Source of the DNA: Nocardia yamanashiensis NBRC 100130
GTDB lineage: Bacteria; Actinomycetota; Actinomycetes; Mycobacteriales; Mycobacteriaceae
Assembly (NCBI RefSeq): GCF_001613325.1
Contig: NZ_BDCD01000051.1
Location: 1 to 43,941, forward strand
Reading direction: 5' to 3'
DNA: 43,941 nucleotides
Shown here one piece after another: positions 41,483 to 43,941 of this stretch. The notes under the pieces are model-generated. The model was not told where the DNA came from. It saw only the letters and a list, made by a program, of their open reading frames with translations, and did no database searches. The position numbers and the translations under genes are program-made. Numbering within the stretch: the first letter of the stretch is position 1; each line of letters opens with the position of its first letter.

Positions 41483-42019
41483 TCAGCGTTCGGATCGTGT
41501 GACGACCAGGCTGGGGTTCTGGTTCTGCAGTTCGGCGACAATGTCATCGAGCGATATCGGGCGCAGCCAGCGTTCGGAAACAGCAACCGGCAACCCCACC
41601 GTGAACTTGTTCAGCGGGCTGTAAATCCTGCTGGGCCAACGGCGTTCAGTGAGTTGCGGCACGGGTTCGGCCATGTCGATGGCCAGATACCTGCTCCCGT
41701 GGGCCGTGATCAGGTGGACGCCCGCTATCGCTGTCCACGGGATTCGGCCGTGTGGGCTGATTACGACTGCCCGCTCGTTGATCGCTATATCCGGGGTGGG
41801 GTGAGTGAGGTGATCGAGTCCGAGAAACAGCGATAGCGTTCCCAGGACGATCGGCGCTAACACAGGAAATATCAGCGGCGAGCCAGGGCTGGTGGTTGTC
41901 ATGAACAGTAGCCAGCCGCCCGCGATTCCCACCGAGCCCAACAGCATCATCTCCAACCAACGGGCCCACGAAGAGCGAAAGATCGTTGGTGGTGTTGATA
42001 CTTCGTTCGACGCGTCCAC
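41483..42019 (-). CDS. STM3941-like membrane protein (178 aa)
   Basis: GTG 42019 starts the protein. Two transmembrane helices (MMLLGSVGIAGGWLLFM and LIFPVLAPIVLGTLSLFLG) lie at ~23-72 and are followed by a PH-like beta domain with IPWTAIAGVHLI. This resembles the STM3941 family, membrane proteins of unknown role. It is divergent from the MerR-type gene fragment. Confidence 0.65.
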   Translation of the reverse strand: MDASNEVSTPPTIFRSSWARWLEMMLLGSVGIAGGWLLFMTTTSPGSPLIFPVLAPIVLGTLSLFLGLDHLTHPTPDIAINERAVVISPHGRIPWTAIAGVHLITAHGSRYLAIDMAEPVPQLTERRWPSRIYSPLNKFTVGLPVAVSERWLRPISLDDIVAELQNQNPSLVVTRSER

Positions 42020-42179
42020 GCCCTGGACTGTAGTGGTCGTCGTGGCGGGATCGGAAGAAGTAGCAATGAAGCGTCGCTGTGGTTGGCGACAGCTCCATGG
42101 AGCTCCGGACGATCGCGCCGCGAAAATTGCTTCGGTTCAGGGCTTGAGTCTCCATCTGGGGGGGCTGGAGTGTTCGGGC

Positions 42180-42431
42180 GTGGACGACGACACGCTCTTC
42201 ACCATCAGGGCTTTGGCCGAACGGACCGGGTTGACGGTCAAGACGATTCGGTTCTACTCCGATCGAGGGACCGTGCCGCCGACCACTCATAGCCTGGCCG
42301 GCTACCGGCTCTACGACGCCGAATCCGTTACTCGCCTGGAATTGGTTCGTACCCTGCGAGGACTGGGTGTCGACCTGCCCATTCACTCCAAGACCAGACG
42401 AACGGCCTTCTCGCGAACCTCGGGCGGGTAA
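42180..42431 (+). pseudogene. MerR-family regulator, 3'-truncated
   Basis: From GTG 42180 (VDDDTLFTIRALAERTGLTV, then KTIRFYSDRGTVPPTTHSLA, GYRLYDAESVTRLELVRTLR) the MerR DNA-binding domain is complete for about 65 residues. The match ends at GVDLP near 42382, where an IS3-type remnant begins, and only 16 foreign residues follow. The dimerisation and effector region is missing. Confidence 0.75.
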
Positions 42432-42454
42432 CGCTTCGTCATGATGGGAACCAT
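42383..42454 (-). mobile_element. IS3-family orfA remnant
   Basis: On the minus strand, ATG 42454 or 42442 gives MTKRYPPEVREKAVRLVLE, the typical start of an IS3-family orfA, followed at once by a stop at 42383-42385. It adjoins the point where the MerR gene ends. The rest of the element is not found to the right, so it is a remnant. Confidence 0.6.
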
Positions 42455-42678
42455 CTTCCACTAGGAAGAAGCGGTCCCCAACCCGTGACGTTCAGTCCGC
42501 GGCCCCTGGCAGTCCTGCCGAGGACGGGCTGTTGCTTCTCGCGGGCATGGGTGCAGACGGCCGTGATCCCCAGCCAACAACGAAACTTGACGCCCGCAAA
42601 TAGCAAACAGTCGACGATCCTCACCGCAGGTGTCCAGACTGTTCGGCCTGCGCCGAGTCGCTGAGGATCAACCAAACG

Positions 42679-43080
42679 TCACTGGGCGAAGCAGCTGCTG
42701 CCGAGGTTGGTTCCGGCGCCGTTGACCTGCACGGTGATCGATGCGGGCGCTTGATCACCGACGGTGAAAAGGGCGGTGATGGTGTGGCTTCCGGTCGTGC
42801 CCGGCGTCCACGCCAGGGATGCCGTGTTGCCGGAGACCTGGAGATTCCCACCGCCGCGGATGGGATACCCGTTGTCGATGAACGTGATTCGGTAGGCGTC
42901 CTCGTCCACGGTCGCGGAGACCTGATAGGTGCAGCCGGTGCCATAGCCGCCACCCAAACCGGGCGCGACTGCGACCGCGGTGATGGTGTGCGCTGCGGCC
43001 TGCGGTGCGGCGGCAATCAATCCGGCTGCGGCGGAAGCGAACACGGCGATCGGTGCGAATCGGCGTACGGCCTTCGACAT
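42679..43080 (-). CDS. Secreted Ig-like small protein (133 aa)
   Basis: ATG 43080 with GGAGGAG upstream gives MSKAVRRFAPIAVFASAAAG, then LIAAAPQAAAHT, a signal peptide. The mature part has Ig-like beta strands (WTPGTTGSHTITALF, then ASITVQVNG), with two Cys. It is a common type of small secreted actinobacterial protein. Confidence 0.8.
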   Translation of the reverse strand: MSKAVRRFAPIAVFASAAAGLIAAAPQAAAHTITAVAVAPGLGGGYGTGCTYQVSATVDEDAYRITFIDNGYPIRGGGNLQVSGNTASLAWTPGTTGSHTITALFTVGDQAPASITVQVNGAGTNLGSSCFAQ

Positions 43081-43280
43081 GGATGACTCCTCCTGCGGTA
43101 AGGATTTCGGCACGGCAGGCCAGCCTCTCACATCACCGGACAAGCTTCGCTTCCCACTGGTGGGACCATCCCGGCCAGTGGTGTCCGTGGTACGGCGACC
43201 CAACTTACGAATGCCCCCACCCTGCCTCACACACCTACGCCGCGAGGACGCCGTCGTGACCGACGTTATGGCCGAGCGCC

Positions 43281-43472
43281 CACTTCGAGACCACGCTGAA
43301 CCCGGATGACCCGCCGGATATAGTCGTCGTCGCGCTGCCCGAGGGACGTCTCGATATCGGTGCGGACCTGGTCGAGTTCGTGTCCGAGCGCCTCGATATC
43401 GGTCTCGGTCAGGTGAGCGTGGCCACCTGCGGTCTACCCATCCCGCCGATCCGCGCCGTTGACATCGCGTAG
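43281..43472 (+). pseudogene. C-terminal protein fragment
   Basis: A frame HFETTLNPDDPPDIVVVALP, then EGRLDIGADLVEFVSERLDI and GLPIPPIRAVDIA-stop looks coding. The frame has a stop at its 5' side and no usable start, so it is likely a truncated gene. The family is not recognised. Confidence 0.4.
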
Positions 43473-43752
43473 CTGGAACGGTGCGAGCCGTGATTTCGCT
43501 GTGGTCATACTGACAGGGCACCGTCCCGGGCTGGAAAACCGGACGTCGCGACCACCCGTAAACCGGTATTCCGGTGACGAGTCGCAGTGCGGGAACCCGC
43601 GCCAGGAAGTTCGCCCGCCTCCACCAATTGTCGTTTCTCGAAGTCGTGTTCAGTGCTGACCTGCGGATTCTGCTGGCGGCTGAACGGGACTGCGGATCGT
43701 CGGGGTGTCTTGAACTCCTGCACAGTACGGTTCTTTCAGCTCCTACTCGTCT

Positions 43753-43941
43753 TCAGCACGGGGGTTGCCGATGGCCGAGGATCGGCTTGGTGAAGCTCAA
43801 GTCACCTGCGTTGAGCCACACGCAGTAGTCGCCGATGTTCTGCAGATCGTGCACGGCCAGACTGGCGATCTGGTTGCGAGGGCCCTGGTCGCCCTTGTCG
43901 TAGCGGGTGTTGAAATACCAGGACGTAGATATGCTTCCGTC
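43753..43941 (-). CDS. Secreted-type protein, C-terminal part only
   Basis: From the right edge the minus strand reads DGSISTSWYFNTRYDKGDQG, then PRNQIASLAVHDLQNIGDYC and VWLNAGDLSFTKPILGHRQP to a stop at 43753-43755. This 62-residue tail is polar and has two Cys. The start lies outside the window. The family is not recognised. Between 43473 and 43752 I see no convincing gene. Confidence 0.6.
   Translation of the reverse strand, partial: DGSISTSWYFNTRYDKGDQGPRNQIASLAVHDLQNIGDYCVWLNAGDLSFTKPILGHRQPPC

Noticed and set aside
43505..43723. 72-codon minus frame near the right edge
   Set aside because: Weak codon bias, GTG start without ribosome site, no motif.

Overview
The window reads as DNA from a high-GC mycolic-acid actinomycete, most like Nocardia. 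The basis is strong G/C third-position bias, frequent GTG starts and apparently leaderless genes, and actinobacterial families (DUF4192, DUF6573, DUF3085, XRE regulators with TPR-like tails, secreted proteins of about 130 aa). No rRNA, tRNA or core metabolic operon was seen. The stretch looks like an accessory island with repeated insertion and decay.

Region 1 (1-10458) is a run of minus-strand genes: a ParB-like protein, a DUF3085 protein, a DUF6573 protein, two DUF4192-type proteins and several small unknowns. Two features stand out. First, five intergenic hairpins with unrelated stems but the same 7-nt loop (TCTGTAG on the coding strand) each sit just upstream of a gene start. Second, a ~590-bp direct repeat (2948-3534 and 9015-9603) carries a TATAAT box and, on the plus strand, a 25-bp long-range helix that changes by compensatory substitutions between copies. 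It is best explained as two copies of a large structured non-coding RNA. A plus-strand protein with two Phd/YefM-like modules follows.

Region 2 (10459-18034) is a DpdA-like (tRNA-guanine transglycosylase superfamily) gene cut in two by a ~6.6-kb insert. The insert carries a three-gene recombination module (tyrosine recombinase, small HTH protein, multi-zinc-ribbon protein with a degenerate recombinase-like end), a LuxR-type gene fragment and a lower-GC 520-aa protein with an internal duplication. The two gene halves rejoin in frame when the insert is removed.

Region 3 (18035-31126) holds a HAD phosphatase, three regulators of the XRE/TPR type (one lacking its HTH), two small paralogous resolvase-like proteins, frameshifted remnants, a broken IS110-type transposase, a secreted six-cysteine protein, a DUF6968-like protein, and a two-gene unit of a 43-aa membrane peptide plus an 881-aa P-loop NTPase with 11 TPR/Sel1 repeats.

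Region 4 (31127-33284) is an intact IS21-family element (istA, istB) with related ends and a 5-bp target duplication. Region 5 (33285-43941) contains small unknown genes, a crotonase remnant, a membrane-anchored beta-propeller protein, several small secreted proteins, a pair of overlapping membrane genes with homologous extracellular domains, a membrane protein resembling the STM3941 family, a MerR gene cut by an IS3-type remnant, and a secreted-type protein running off the right edge.
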